A DNA stretch of 46,797 bases, taken from contig JBCCDU010000028.1 in assembly GCA_039030715.1 (NCBI GenBank), positions 1 through 46,797 of the forward strand, read 5' to 3'. The translations under genes and the position numbers were made by a program. Numbering within the stretch: the stretch's first letter is position 1; every line of letters begins with the position of its first letter. A model generated the notes under the pieces. The model was not told the origin of the DNA. It did no database searches and saw nothing but the letters and a program-made list of their open reading frames with translations. Positions 1 through 8,056 of this stretch are shown piece by piece. The DNA is from Thermohalobaculum sp039030715. GTDB taxonomy: Bacteria > Pseudomonadota > Alphaproteobacteria > Rhodobacterales > Rhodobacteraceae.

Positions 1-42
1 AAATCTTCTTTAAGGGCAAAAGCGATGGGAGGAGAAGCCTGT

Positions 43-918
43 TCATCCGGCATCCCTCAGAAACATATCGATCTCATCTCGTCTAGGGATCGCAGCCGCC
101 GCACCCGGCCGGGTCACCTGCAGGGCCGCACCTGCTGTAGCGAAGCGCAAGGCCTCCTCCGCGCCGCGCCCCACGTCCATGACGGCGAGAAAGAGGCCCA
201 GGAACGTGTCTCCGGCCCCTGTCGTATCTACCGGCGTCACGGGGAAAGCCGGCTGGTGCAAGCGCTTTGATCCTTCGATCAAGGTCGCTCCCGCATTGCC
301 ATTCGTCACCAGCAGCGCGGGTACGGGCAAAGCGTCGACTTCACATCCGATTTCTGCCGCCAGGGCATCCGCCTCACCCTGATTGACCGCGATCAGATCG
401 GCCAGCGCCAGCATCTTCCGCGCGGACCCGGCCTCGAAAGGGGCCGCGGCATAGGCGATCTTCAGCCCGGCCCCGCGCGCCATTTCCGCCGCTTTGGCGA
501 CCAGATTGGTCTCGTTCTGGCAAAGCCACCAGTCGCCTGGCGCTGCCGCTGTCAATGCTCCCGCGATCTGATCGACAGTGAGGCTGCGGTTCGCACCGCC
601 ATGGATCACGATCTGATTTTCGCCTTCCGGCGAAACGTAAATCACCGCGTGGCCGGTTGCCTCATCCACCTCGGTAACTCTGCTGACATCGATCCCAGCA
701 CCGGCCAGATGATCCCGGGCCCAAAGGCCATCGCGGCCCACCGCCCCAATATGGGATACCGAGGCACCCGCCGCCGCCGCGGCCAGCGCCTGGTTCGCGC
801 CCTTGCCACCCAGCCCGGCTGCATATCCGCAATCGGCCAGGGTTTCGCCCGGTTCGGGAAAATGCGATACCTGATGGACATGGTCGATATTGATCGACCC
901 GAAGCAATGGATGGTCAT
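43..918 (-). CDS. rbsK: PfkB-family sugar kinase (ribokinase-like)
   Basis: A 291-residue cytoplasmic kinase of the ribokinase/PfkB family, predicted to phosphorylate a sugar or nucleoside with ATP. The N-terminal substrate region contains GGKGAN (about residues 38-43). The C-terminal signature DTTGAGDTF carries the catalytic Asp of the GAGD anion hole. Length matches the family (about 290-310). Its ATG overlaps the stop codon of the upstream TrpF-like gene in an ATGA arrangement (915-918), so the two are probably translationally coupled. No ribose transporter or rbsD lies in view, so the true substrate is unknown and the symbol reflects family resemblance only. The gene ends 42 bases from the window edge and those bases show no feature. 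Confidence 0.8.
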   Translation of the reverse strand: MTIHCFGSINIDHVHQVSHFPEPGETLADCGYAAGLGGKGANQALAAAAAGASVSHIGAVGRDGLWARDHLAGAGIDVSRVTEVDEATGHAVIYVSPEGENQIVIHGGANRSLTVDQIAGALTAAAPGDWWLCQNETNLVAKAAEMARGAGLKIAYAAAPFEAGSARKMLALADLIAVNQGEADALAAEIGCEVDALPVPALLVTNGNAGATLIEGSKRLHQPAFPVTPVDTTGAGDTFLGLFLAVMDVGRGAEEALRFATAGAALQVTRPGAAAAIPRRDEIDMFLRDAG

Positions 919-1568
919 GCGGCCTCGGCAATCGCCGCGAGGAAACGGCGCAGTTTCTGCGTATCCAGCATGCCATCGGATCGCACCCCCGTACAGATAT
1001 CAACGCCATGCGGCCGAACCGCGCGGATCGCCTCGCCGACATTTTCAGGCCGCAACCCGCCTGCAAGGAAAACTGGGCGCCAGGTCGCCGTCACGCAAGC
1101 ACGGCTGATCGACCAGTCGTGAACCTTGCCGGTTCCCCCCAAACGCCCGATGGTCGGCGTGCCGGAATCCAGCAGGAAGCCATCGACATGAGGGCTATAA
1201 GCAGAAATCGCCTCGACAGCCTCCGTGCCCTCGACATGGATCACCTGCCAGCGGGTCACATCGGGCGCAATCAGCGCGAGCTCCCGATGCACTTCCACCG
1301 ACACATGACGCACGATCTGCAAGGTTCTCGCGCCGGTGACCCGACTGGCCGCCGCCAACTCTACCGCACCTTCCGCAGCGCTCAGGTGCACAGCGCACGC
1401 ACATTCCTCGGCGCTCATCCGCGCAGTGATCGCCGAAATTTCATCCAGCTCCAGAGTACCGGGGCCTGAGGGCATCGGTCCGACAAGCCCCAGATAATCG
1501 GCCCCCGCCGCCCGCGCCAATGACGCCTCTTCCGCCGAGGAGATGCAGCAAATCTTGACCTTCACCAC
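915..1568 (-). CDS. TrpF-like phosphoribosylanthranilate isomerase paralogue
   Basis: A (beta/alpha)8-barrel protein of the PRAI family. Seen: KICC near the N-terminus (KICG in typical TrpF, general-base Cys kept), LLDS with the general-acid Asp, GGTGKVHDW, and FLAGGLRPENV. The last family motif, usually SSGVE, reads CTGVR here, so the usual Glu is Arg. I chose the GTG at 1568 because GGAGGA sits six bases upstream and the product then begins like other TrpF proteins (217 residues). In-frame ATGs at 1589 and 1610 and a TTG at 1616 lack a good ribosome binding site. It is not beside trp genes but is coupled to a sugar kinase, so it may act on a different aldose-amine phosphate. It could still be the only trpF of the genome. 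Confidence 0.75.
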   Translation of the reverse strand: MVKVKICCISSAEEASLARAAGADYLGLVGPMPSGPGTLELDEISAITARMSAEECACAVHLSAAEGAVELAAASRVTGARTLQIVRHVSVEVHRELALIAPDVTRWQVIHVEGTEAVEAISAYSPHVDGFLLDSGTPTIGRLGGTGKVHDWSISRACVTATWRPVFLAGGLRPENVGEAIRAVRPHGVDICTGVRSDGMLDTQKLRRFLAAIAEAA

Positions 1569-1666
1569 CGGCGATCCTCCGACCTCCATGGGCACCGAGG
1601 CCCTGTTCATCCGCAAAACGCTCTGCTAGCCTTATCACGTTCGCGCGTATTGGACCTTGGTGAGAC

Positions 1667-2038
1667 ATGTCCGCAGCCAGTTCTGAATCCCCCCTGACCG
1701 TGACCCGATCCGAAGGCGCGGGATGCGCCATTCTGCACGTTTCGGGCCGTGTCGACCACACCAACTCCGCCAGCTTTCTCTCGGCGCTCGAGGCTGAAGC
1801 GGCGCTGACAGCGGGCAAGCAGGGCTTGGTCGTCGATCTTTCCGGGTTGGAGTTCATCACAAGCGCCGGCTTGCGCGGCCTGATCCTGGCCAACAAGACC
1901 GTGACCGAAGCGGGCTCCAAACTCGCGCTATCGGGCCTTGCGGGCACGGTGGCGGATGTTTTCCGCATTTCGCGCTTCGACACACTGTTTCCCATCGCCG
2001 ACAGTGTGGATGCCGCTTCCGCACTGGTCACTGGTTGA
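1667..2038 (+). CDS. STAS-domain anti-sigma factor antagonist
   Basis: A 123-residue soluble single STAS-domain protein of the SpoIIAA/RsbV type. Such proteins switch partners depending on phosphorylation of one serine: unphosphorylated they bind a kinase/anti-sigma factor, and an SpoIIE-type phosphatase reactivates them. The signature DLSGLEFITSAGLRG is present with the candidate phospho-acceptor at Ser66 in TSAGLR. It is first in an apparent operon with the MBL-fold gene (46 bases later) and the CHASE2-SpoIIE phosphatase, a natural partner. No RsbW-like serine kinase or sigma factor is encoded in the window. It is divergent from the TrpF-like gene. Confidence 0.9.
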   Translation: MSAASSESPLTVTRSEGAGCAILHVSGRVDHTNSASFLSALEAEAALTAGKQGLVVDLSGLEFITSAGLRGLILANKTVTEAGSKLALSGLAGTVADVFRISRFDTLFPIADSVDAASALVTG

Positions 2039-2084
2039 AATTCACGTCATAATTGTCTGGTCTCATGGGGTTTGAGGGCCACGT

Positions 2085-3053
2085 ATGGCGGTTAACGTAA
2101 AGTTTTGGGGAACCAGGGGGTCCATACCGACACCTACGATGCCCCAGGCTCAGAAGGAGCGGATTCGCGCCATTTTGGCCGAGGCGCAGTCCGAAGACAT
2201 CGCCGATGAAGCCGCGGTTGATCGCTTTATCGAAGAGGGATGCCGCGGCACACTGCCCACCAATTACGGCGGCAACACCGCCTGCGTGCAGCTTCACGCC
2301 GATGACGGAGCAGAGCTTCTGATCGACCTCGGCTCGGGCGCGCGGGAATATGCGGGCCATGTGATGAGCACACGCGGCCCCGTGTCGAAAGCGCCCTTTC
2401 ATGTGCTGATGTCCCACCTGCACTGGGACCATATCATGGGCTTTCCGTTCTTTGTGCCGGCCTATATCCCCGGCAATGTCGTCCATATCTATTCATGCCA
2501 TCCGGATGCGGAGGAGGCGTTCAAGCGCCAGCATGGCGCGCCTTCCTTCCCCGTGCCGTTCGACATTCTGGGGGCGGAGATCCACTTTCACACCCTGGAC
2601 CCCGCCCAGGATGTGGAGATCAACGGCTTCCACGTCACGCCCCACCTGCTGCATCACGCGGGCGATGCCTATGCCTATCGCGTGCGCCGGGGCGAGAGCG
2701 ATATCACCTACGCCTCGGATGGCGAGCACAAGCCGCATCTTATCTCGGACGATTATCCCTATCTGGACTTCATCCGGGGCACCAAGCTGTTGATCTTCGA
2801 TGCACAGTATTCGCTGGCCGAAACGGTTTCTGTGAAGGAGGATTGGGGGCATTCCTCGAACTTCGTTGGTGTGGAACTGGCCCTGCTGGGCGAGGTCGAT
2901 CACCTCACCTTCTTCCACCACGAACCCCTTAATTCGGACGAGAAGCTGGACGAGATCGTCGCCGAGGCGCGCCAGATCGAGCGCATGATGCGCGAGAACC
3001 GCAAGCCCGTTCATGTCTCGGGCGCCTATGACGGCCTCGAGCTGACGATCTGA
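2085..3053 (+). CDS. MBL-fold metallo-hydrolase
   Basis: A 322-residue metallo-beta-lactamase-fold protein of the branch that starts with a WGTRGS motif (here KFWGTRGSIPTP at residues 6-17), related to cyclic-nucleotide phosphodiesterases and RNase Z-like hydrolases. The metal-binding HxHxDH motif is HLHWDH at about 111-116. Further ligand candidates are HHAGD (about 197), the Asp in YASDGEH and the His in WGHSS. No signal peptide, so cytoplasmic. It lies between a STAS antagonist and a SpoIIE phosphatase, 11 bases from the latter, which suggests a signalling role, perhaps hydrolysing a nucleotide or phosphodiester messenger. The substrate cannot be read from the sequence. Confidence 0.8.
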   Translation: MAVNVKFWGTRGSIPTPTMPQAQKERIRAILAEAQSEDIADEAAVDRFIEEGCRGTLPTNYGGNTACVQLHADDGAELLIDLGSGAREYAGHVMSTRGPVSKAPFHVLMSHLHWDHIMGFPFFVPAYIPGNVVHIYSCHPDAEEAFKRQHGAPSFPVPFDILGAEIHFHTLDPAQDVEINGFHVTPHLLHHAGDAYAYRVRRGESDITYASDGEHKPHLISDDYPYLDFIRGTKLLIFDAQYSLAETVSVKEDWGHSSNFVGVELALLGEVDHLTFFHHEPLNSDEKLDEIVAEARQIERMMRENRKPVHVSGAYDGLELTI

Positions 3054-3064
3054 GCGGGCGGGGC

Positions 3065-5104
3065 ATGTTGGCCGGGCGCCCCTCGCGGTGGATCGGCCTG
3101 GGGCTGCTTTTGATTTGCCTGGCGGTCCAGGCGGGGTTGGGCGACGGGTTGGCGCCGCCATGGCGGCGCCTCTGGTTCGACAGTCTGCAACAGATGGCCC
3201 CACGCGAGCGTGCCGAGGACCCGCCCGCTGTTATCATCGCCATCGACGAGGGCTCGATCCGCGCTTTCGGTCAATGGCCTTGGCCACGCGACAACATCGC
3301 CTATCTGATCAGTAAGCTGCGCGAAGCCGGAGTGCGTGCAATCGGGGTCGATATCCTGTTTTCGGAACCCGACCGGATGTCACCGCTTGCGCTCTCGCAA
3401 TGGCTGGGTGAGGTTGATCCAACGCTGGGTGCGCAGATCGCCGAACTTGGCGACACCGACACGGTTCTGGCCGAAACGATCCGCAGCGCCCATGTCATCC
3501 TGCCGATTGCGGGGATCACCAAGGATGTGCCCGCCTCGCGTAACAATCTGGGTCTGGCGCCAGCCGTGGTGATGGAAGGCGTGGATGCCGCCAAGCTCAG
3601 CGCCTTCGCAGATGGACTGCGCGCGACCCCCCGCTTGCAGCAGGCGGCGGAGGGGCAGGCGGCAATCGCCTTCGACGGGCTGCCGGATGGCGTGGTGCGC
3701 CGGGTACCTGCGATCCAGGTGATTGGCGATCAGCCTGCCGCGATCCTGGGCGCCGAAACCCTGCGCGTCGCCGAAGGTGCGTTTTTCACGTCAGTGACGC
3801 CGAAGGGGTCGGGTTTGAATGTCGATCTGGAGACCCAGAGTTTCCCGACTGAGGAAGACGGATCCTTCTGGCTGCACTTCGGCTGGGTCGAGGAGAACGA
3901 CCCCCGCTACATTCCGGCCGGCAAGGTGATGGCGGGCGACGTCGGGGCCGAGGCGCTGCGGGGCAAGATCGCCCTCCTCGCGGTCACCGGCTTTGGCACC
4001 GTTGACAGCCAGACCACCCCGCTGGCGCAGGAAGTCTGGGGGATCGAGGCGCATCTGCAGATGATCGAACAGATCGTCGATCAGCGCTTCCTGCGCAGAC
4101 CATTCGGGATGTTCCTGGCGGAGACCGCTCTGCTGGGCCTCATGGGGATTGTCTTGGTCCAACTGATCCCGCGCGCGCCTCCGGTGGTGTCGCTTGCCAT
4201 CGGGGCCACCGGAGCGATCGCACTGCTGGGAATTTCGTTCGTGGCGTTCCAGGCGGGATGGCTCTTCGACGCCTCGGCGCCCGTGCTTGGCAGCGGCTTG
4301 ACCGGGGCTGGCCTGATTGCCCTCGGCCTGGTCGAACGCGATCAGGAACGCAAGTCCGAGATGCGGGCGCGCGAGCTTATGCTGGAAGCCGCCACCGCGA
4401 TGCAGCGCAGTGTCCTGCCAGCGCAGGTTTTCGAGGAGCCTCGTGTGCGCCTGGCTGCCCATCTGACGCCCTCCTTCGAGGTTGGCGGCGATCTCTACGA
4501 TCACGCCATGCTGGACGAGAACCGGCTGTTCTTCCTCGTCGGCGATGTCTCGGGCAAGGGAATCGCCGCCTGCCAGTTCATGGGAATCTCGAAACGTCTC
4601 TGGCGGATCACGGCGGAAAAGTTGGAGCAGGATATCGGCGGCATCCAAACCACGGCGAACACCCAAATCGCGCAAGACAACTCCGAGATGATGTTCGTCA
4701 CCGGCATTGCCGCTATCCTTGACCTGGCCACCGGGACCCTCAGTTATTCAAGCGCTGGGCATGATCAGCCGATTCTTCTGAGCCAGGGCCAGGCACCGCG
4801 CCAGCTCGACGAATTCACCGGCCCCGCCGCGGGGATCATGGCGGGTATGGACTACCCAGTGGGCGAAACTCGAATGCAGCCGGGTGACCGGCTTGTGATG
4901 TTCTCGGACGGGATCAGTGAGGCCTTGGATGCCAAGCGCGAGGCTTATGGCATCGATCGCCTCATCGCGTTTCTGGAAAGCGCGCCGCCCGACACCTCTC
5001 CAGCTGAGCTGATCGACCTCATCCTCGCGGATGTCAGCGGCTTTGTTGCGGGGGCGGAGCAATCGGACGATCTGACCCTGATGGTGGTCGAGCTCAGCAC
5101 CTGA
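3065..5104 (+). CDS. CHASE2-domain SpoIIE-type serine phosphatase
   Basis: A 679-residue membrane sensor phosphatase. An N-terminal hydrophobic anchor (about 8-25) is followed by an extracytoplasmic CHASE2 sensor (about 35-330, with IAIDEGSIRAFGQWPWPR and GVDILFSEPD). Three transmembrane segments (about 349-420) lead into a short coiled linker (RELMLEAATAMQRSVLP) and a PP2C/SpoIIE domain (about 450-679). Metal-binding motifs GGDLYD, GDVSGKG, FSDGISEA and SDDLTLMVVE are all present, so it is probably active. It should dephosphorylate a STAS protein, most simply the one encoded at 1667. CHASE2 is more usual on adenylate cyclases and kinases. The ATG at 3065 lies 11 bases after the MBL gene. Confidence 0.9.
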   Translation: MLAGRPSRWIGLGLLLICLAVQAGLGDGLAPPWRRLWFDSLQQMAPRERAEDPPAVIIAIDEGSIRAFGQWPWPRDNIAYLISKLREAGVRAIGVDILFSEPDRMSPLALSQWLGEVDPTLGAQIAELGDTDTVLAETIRSAHVILPIAGITKDVPASRNNLGLAPAVVMEGVDAAKLSAFADGLRATPRLQQAAEGQAAIAFDGLPDGVVRRVPAIQVIGDQPAAILGAETLRVAEGAFFTSVTPKGSGLNVDLETQSFPTEEDGSFWLHFGWVEENDPRYIPAGKVMAGDVGAEALRGKIALLAVTGFGTVDSQTTPLAQEVWGIEAHLQMIEQIVDQRFLRRPFGMFLAETALLGLMGIVLVQLIPRAPPVVSLAIGATGAIALLGISFVAFQAGWLFDASAPVLGSGLTGAGLIALGLVERDQERKSEMRARELMLEAATAMQRSVLPAQVFEEPRVRLAAHLTPSFEVGGDLYDHAMLDENRLFFLVGDVSGKGIAACQFMGISKRLWRITAEKLEQDIGGIQTTANTQIAQDNSEMMFVTGIAAILDLATGTLSYSSAGHDQPILLSQGQAPRQLDEFTGPAAGIMAGMDYPVGETRMQPGDRLVMFSDGISEALDAKREAYGIDRLIAFLESAPPDTSPAELIDLILADVSGFVAGAEQSDDLTLMVVELST

Positions 5105-5106
5105 TC

Positions 5107-5463
5107 TCAGTCGAAAACCTCCAAACCCAGCGAAACCTCGGGCGGGCTCAAATCCATCAGACGCGTGCGACGGTTGCGCAGTCGGACCGGCGAACGGGCA
5201 GGCCCGGCTTGCGGCCCCTGCGTCACCGCGGCCTGCAGCTTGTCGAGCAAAAGCTGGTCGCGTCGCGCCTCGATCCCGAAAAACGGCTGGTTCAGCACCT
5301 CCAGGCGCCTCAGCTCGCGCGCAATCCGCGCCTGGTCTGCCGGGGAGTCCCGCGCCACGCGCGCCTGGGTCTGCAACTGATCCAACTTGCCGGACAGGTT
5401 TCCAGGGCCGGCCGCAGCGGGCATGGCGAGAATTGCCAGACCTATGAAAGCGAATATCCGCAT
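5107..5463 (-). CDS. Small secreted/periplasmic protein, unknown function
   Basis: A 118-residue protein with a clear signal peptide (MRIFAFIGLAILAMPAAA, probable cleavage after AAA). The mature part has an Arg/Gln-rich helical stretch likely to form a coiled coil (about 25-85), then an Arg- and Pro-rich tail. I do not recognise a family. It converges on the CHASE2-SpoIIE gene with two bases between stop codons. Its start lies downstream of a minus-strand terminator at 5507-5542, so it is probably transcribed separately from the upstream dehydrogenase operon. Confidence 0.65.
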   Translation of the reverse strand: MRIFAFIGLAILAMPAAAGPGNLSGKLDQLQTQARVARDSPADQARIARELRRLEVLNQPFFGIEARRDQLLLDKLQAAVTQGPQAGPARSPVRLRNRRTRLMDLSPPEVSLGLEVFD

Positions 5464-5506
5464 AAGCCAAGTCTAGCCGGAACCAGCGCCAAGACAAAGT
5501 CGGTAC

Positions 5507-5542
5507 AAAAAGAACGGGGCTGCGTGGAGGGCAGCCCCGTTC
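5507..5542 (-). terminator. Rho-independent terminator, minus strand
   Basis: A perfect 12-bp stem (GAACGGGGCTGC at 5512-5523 pairs with 5531-5542, 7-base loop) is followed on the minus strand by TTTTT. There is no T run on the plus-strand side, so it acts on minus-strand transcripts. The nearest minus gene upstream ends 190 bases away at 5732, leaving a long 3' UTR or an independent small transcript between them. Confidence 0.8.
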
Positions 5543-5548
5543 AAAATG

Positions 5549-5638
5549 TCATCCGCTGGCAGAGGGGGGATTGCCTTTAGGATGACGTCTCGCATCGCGG
5601 CTGAGATTGGGGACCTTGCCCGCGATACGAAAGCTCAT
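5549..5638 (-). CDS. Candidate 29-residue small ORF before terminator
   Basis: An ATG-initiated frame of 29 codons (begins MSFRIAGKVPNLSRD, ends GNPPSASG) stops six bases before the terminator stem at 5542. It is basic and has no membrane segment. No Shine-Dalgarno sequence is visible upstream, so it may instead be part of a non-coding RNA or 3' UTR. The same stretch can form a 7-bp hairpin (ATCGCGG with CCGCGAT, about 5594-5626) inside an imperfect outer stem. It is included because the spacing of the ORF end to the terminator is gene-like. Confidence 0.25.
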   Translation of the reverse strand: MSFRIAGKVPNLSRDARRHPKGNPPSASG

Positions 5639-5731
5639 GTGTGGATGCCGGCGGAGACCGGCGGGTTGTACTGTCACAGTCACTTGTCTTGTGCAGGGTC
5701 GAACGCAGGTAAAATCTGCTTCCGTCGCGGC

Positions 5732-6730
5732 TCAGGCGCCTAATTTTTCAATCTGTTCAACGAGGGCGGGGTCAACGGGGATACCGTCGGCGGTCAGCCG
5801 GGCCCGCAATTGCTGTCTGCGGCGTCCGGGCAGCCGCGCATCCGCTTGCCCCTCGATCGCTGCGGCCATCACGCCGATACGTGCCAAACCCTGTGCGCCC
5901 AGTGCGCCAGGATCGATGGCGATGATCACCTGTCCGGTGCCGGGGGCCGCGCCATCCGCCTCGAAAAAGCTCGTCGCCTCGAACCCGAAATTCGAACCGG
6001 TTAACGCTGCCGCGATCAATTCGACCATCAGGGCCAACACGGCACCCTTCGCGTCGCCCAGCGGCAGCATCGTGCCTTTCAACCCCTCATCTGGATCCGT
6101 GGTCGGGTTGCCATCGGCGTCCAGCGCCCATCCCTCCGGAATGGGTTCGCCCTTCTGCTGGGCGGCCAACAGCTTCCCACGCGCAACCTTCGACAGCGAA
6201 AGGTCGATCACCAGCGGTTCCGCCCAGGGCACAGGCGCGGCGAAGGCAATCGGATTGGTGCCGTAAAGCGCGCGGCCCCCGTTCCAGGGGGCAATCGCGG
6301 CCGGGGTGTTCGCGAACATCAGCGCGACCAGACCCTCGCGGGCCAACCTCTCGACCACCAGCCCGGTCACACCCGCGTGGTGCGACGCGCGGATCCCCGC
6401 GATCGCCATTCCGTTAGCGCCGCAGATCTCCGGCAGCCTCTCGATGGCTGCGTCCAGCGCCGGGTAGGCAAATCCATAATGTGCATGGATCGCCAAGGCG
6501 GTGGTGTTAACCCGCTTGATCTCCGGCACCGCATGCCCGTCGACCTTGCCGGAAGACGCCTGCGCGCCATAGCTCGGAACCCGCCGCAAGCCATGTCCGG
6601 CCTGTCCCGCCAGCTCGGCTTCGACCAAGGCGCGCGCAACTGCATTGGCCTGATTGCGTCCGGTATTGCAGCGGACAAGACAGTCCGAAACCAGCATCTG
6701 CGCCGCGTCAATCGTCAAACGGTCGGCCAT
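5732..6730 (-). CDS. comC: Malate/L-lactate dehydrogenase family; probable (R)-sulfolactate dehydrogenase
   Basis: A 332-residue NAD(P)-dependent oxidoreductase of the LDH2/MDG2 family (distinct fold from classical lactate dehydrogenase). Recognisable are GHGLRRVPSY, SHHAGVTGLVVERLAREGL, the FANTP region and GTNPIAFAAP. The ATG at 6730 has GGGAGGG just upstream; the frame stays open further but reads through a GC-rich hairpin. The gene is third in the operon after the suyA- and suyB-like genes. In known sulfolactate pathways an enzyme of this family, ComC, interconverts (R)-sulfolactate and sulfopyruvate and with SlcC racemises sulfolactate. The assignment rests on family plus neighbours; a malate, ureidoglycolate or other 2-hydroxyacid substrate is the alternative. 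Confidence 0.7.
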   Translation of the reverse strand: MADRLTIDAAQMLVSDCLVRCNTGRNQANAVARALVEAELAGQAGHGLRRVPSYGAQASSGKVDGHAVPEIKRVNTTALAIHAHYGFAYPALDAAIERLPEICGANGMAIAGIRASHHAGVTGLVVERLAREGLVALMFANTPAAIAPWNGGRALYGTNPIAFAAPVPWAEPLVIDLSLSKVARGKLLAAQQKGEPIPEGWALDADGNPTTDPDEGLKGTMLPLGDAKGAVLALMVELIAAALTGSNFGFEATSFFEADGAAPGTGQVIIAIDPGALGAQGLARIGVMAAAIEGQADARLPGRRRQQLRARLTADGIPVDPALVEQIEKLGA

Positions 6731-6753
6731 CGTCCCTCCCGGCAGGCTGGGTG

Positions 6754-6806
6754 CCGGGCCACCGCCGCCCTGCGGGTGGGTGGGTGGAAGGGCGGTGGTG
6801 GCCCGG
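6754..6806. repeat. GC-rich inverted repeat with G-quadruplex-like loop
   Basis: Arms of 18 bases (6754-6771 and 6789-6806) pair with one G-T mismatch. The plus strand of the loop and adjoining arm holds four G runs (GGG at 6774, 6778, 6782 and 6790) spaced by 1, 1 and 5 bases, the classic quadruplex pattern. It lies between the suyB-like stop and the comC-like start. No T run follows on the minus strand, so it is not a textbook terminator; it could set relative expression within the operon. A similar three-run GGGTGGGTGGG lies at 39482-39492. Confidence 0.6.
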
Positions 6807-6870
6807 CTAAATAAAATAGCGCGCCCCGCAGGAGCGCACCGCATCTTCAGCCGTTAACCTATCCCGCGAA

Positions 6871-8052
6871 TCAGGCGGAGCGGTAGAGCTTTGTCATAAC
6901 GAACTCCTTGTGGCCCAGCGCTTCCGCCGCTGTGGCCCGGCCATTCGAAGTCCGGCGGATCATCTCGATCAGCGCGTCACCGGCTTCCGAGATCGTCATT
7001 TCCCGCGTCAGAACGCCCGTCACATCCACATCGATGTGCTCGGACATGGTTCGCAGCGTCCGCGGGTTGCCCGAAATCTTGATGACAGGCACAATCGGGT
7101 TGCCGATGACGTTGCCCTGACCTGTCGGGAACGTATGCACCACATATCCCGCCGCCGCCATCAGCGTTACACATTCTGCCGCTGCGGAGGATGTATCCAT
7201 GAAGTAGAGACCGCGCCCCTTCTTCGGCTCCTCCGCTGGCCCTAGCGCGTCGATATAGGTGCTGGTGCGTCCGATCTTCTCCAGGTTCCCCAACGCCTTT
7301 TCCTCGATGGTCGAAAGCCCGCCCAGGATGTTCCCTTTGGTCGGCTGACTGTCACTGAGATCCGAGGTCTTGTGCGCCTCAATCACATCGTCCTGATAGG
7401 CTTGGAAGATCTTCATGAACTTCTCGCCAGCCTCCGGCGTCTTCGCCCGCTTCTCGCAGATATGCTCGGCCCCGGTGATTTCCGAGGTTTCGCCGAAGCA
7501 GCCATAAAGCCCGTGCGGGATCAGCTTATCATACATGTTGCCCACCGTCGGGCAGGATGACAGCCCAGTGGTCGTGTCCGACTCGCCGCATTTGGTCGAG
7601 ACCCAGAGATCGCTCAAGGGGCATTCCTCGCGCTGCAACTCGCTGGCCCAATGCACGAATTCCTTGGCCTTCCAGCTCGCCGCTGCGATGGTCGCGATAT
7701 CGCCGTTCTGCTCGATCGAGAATTCCGCCACCGGCTTGCCGGTCTCGCGGATCCCATCTGCGATCACCTTGGTCCATTCCGGCTCGATTCCGATGACGAC
7801 CACGGCGGCGACATTCGGGTTGGCCCCGGTGCCGATCATCGTGCGGAAATGCAGATCCAGATCCGCGCCGAACTGCAGCCGGCCATAAGCATGGGGCAAC
7901 GCGATCGTGCCCTTGATGTTGTTCGACACCGCCTCGCAGGCGGCGTTCGAGATGTCGTCCACGGGCAGGATCACGACATGGTTGCGCACGCCCACGCGCC
8001 CATTTTCACGGCGATAGGCATTGACCGTCAGGTTCGAGAAATCGAGAGGCAT
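6871..8052 (-). CDS. suyB: UxaA-family hydro/sulfo-lyase large subunit; probable (R)-sulfolactate sulfo-lyase beta subunit
   Basis: A 393-residue protein of the altronate/galactarate dehydratase large-subunit family. Family features include NAYRRENGRVGVRNHVVILP at the N-terminus, the KCGESD motif and GLSSCPTVGN, with conserved Cys residues as metal-site candidates. The ATG at 8052 has GGTGGTGA upstream and lies four bases after the small-subunit stop; an upstream frame extension would overlap that gene. The separate small and large subunits, length and neighbours fit SuyAB, which cleaves (R)-3-sulfolactate to pyruvate and sulfite. The alternative is a generic altronate-type dehydratase, but no uronate genes (uxaB, uxaC, uxuA) are nearby. 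Confidence 0.75.
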   Translation of the reverse strand: MPLDFSNLTVNAYRRENGRVGVRNHVVILPVDDISNAACEAVSNNIKGTIALPHAYGRLQFGADLDLHFRTMIGTGANPNVAAVVVIGIEPEWTKVIADGIRETGKPVAEFSIEQNGDIATIAAASWKAKEFVHWASELQREECPLSDLWVSTKCGESDTTTGLSSCPTVGNMYDKLIPHGLYGCFGETSEITGAEHICEKRAKTPEAGEKFMKIFQAYQDDVIEAHKTSDLSDSQPTKGNILGGLSTIEEKALGNLEKIGRTSTYIDALGPAEEPKKGRGLYFMDTSSAAAECVTLMAAAGYVVHTFPTGQGNVIGNPIVPVIKISGNPRTLRTMSEHIDVDVTGVLTREMTISEAGDALIEMIRRTSNGRATAAEALGHKEFVMTKLYRSA

Positions 8053-8056
8053 CTGA

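Noticed and set aside
5464..5731. 6S RNA, SRP RNA or tmRNA gene
   Set aside because: None of the conserved cores I know (for example the SRP AGGTCCGGAAGGAAGCAG region) is present; the folding potential alone does not identify a class.
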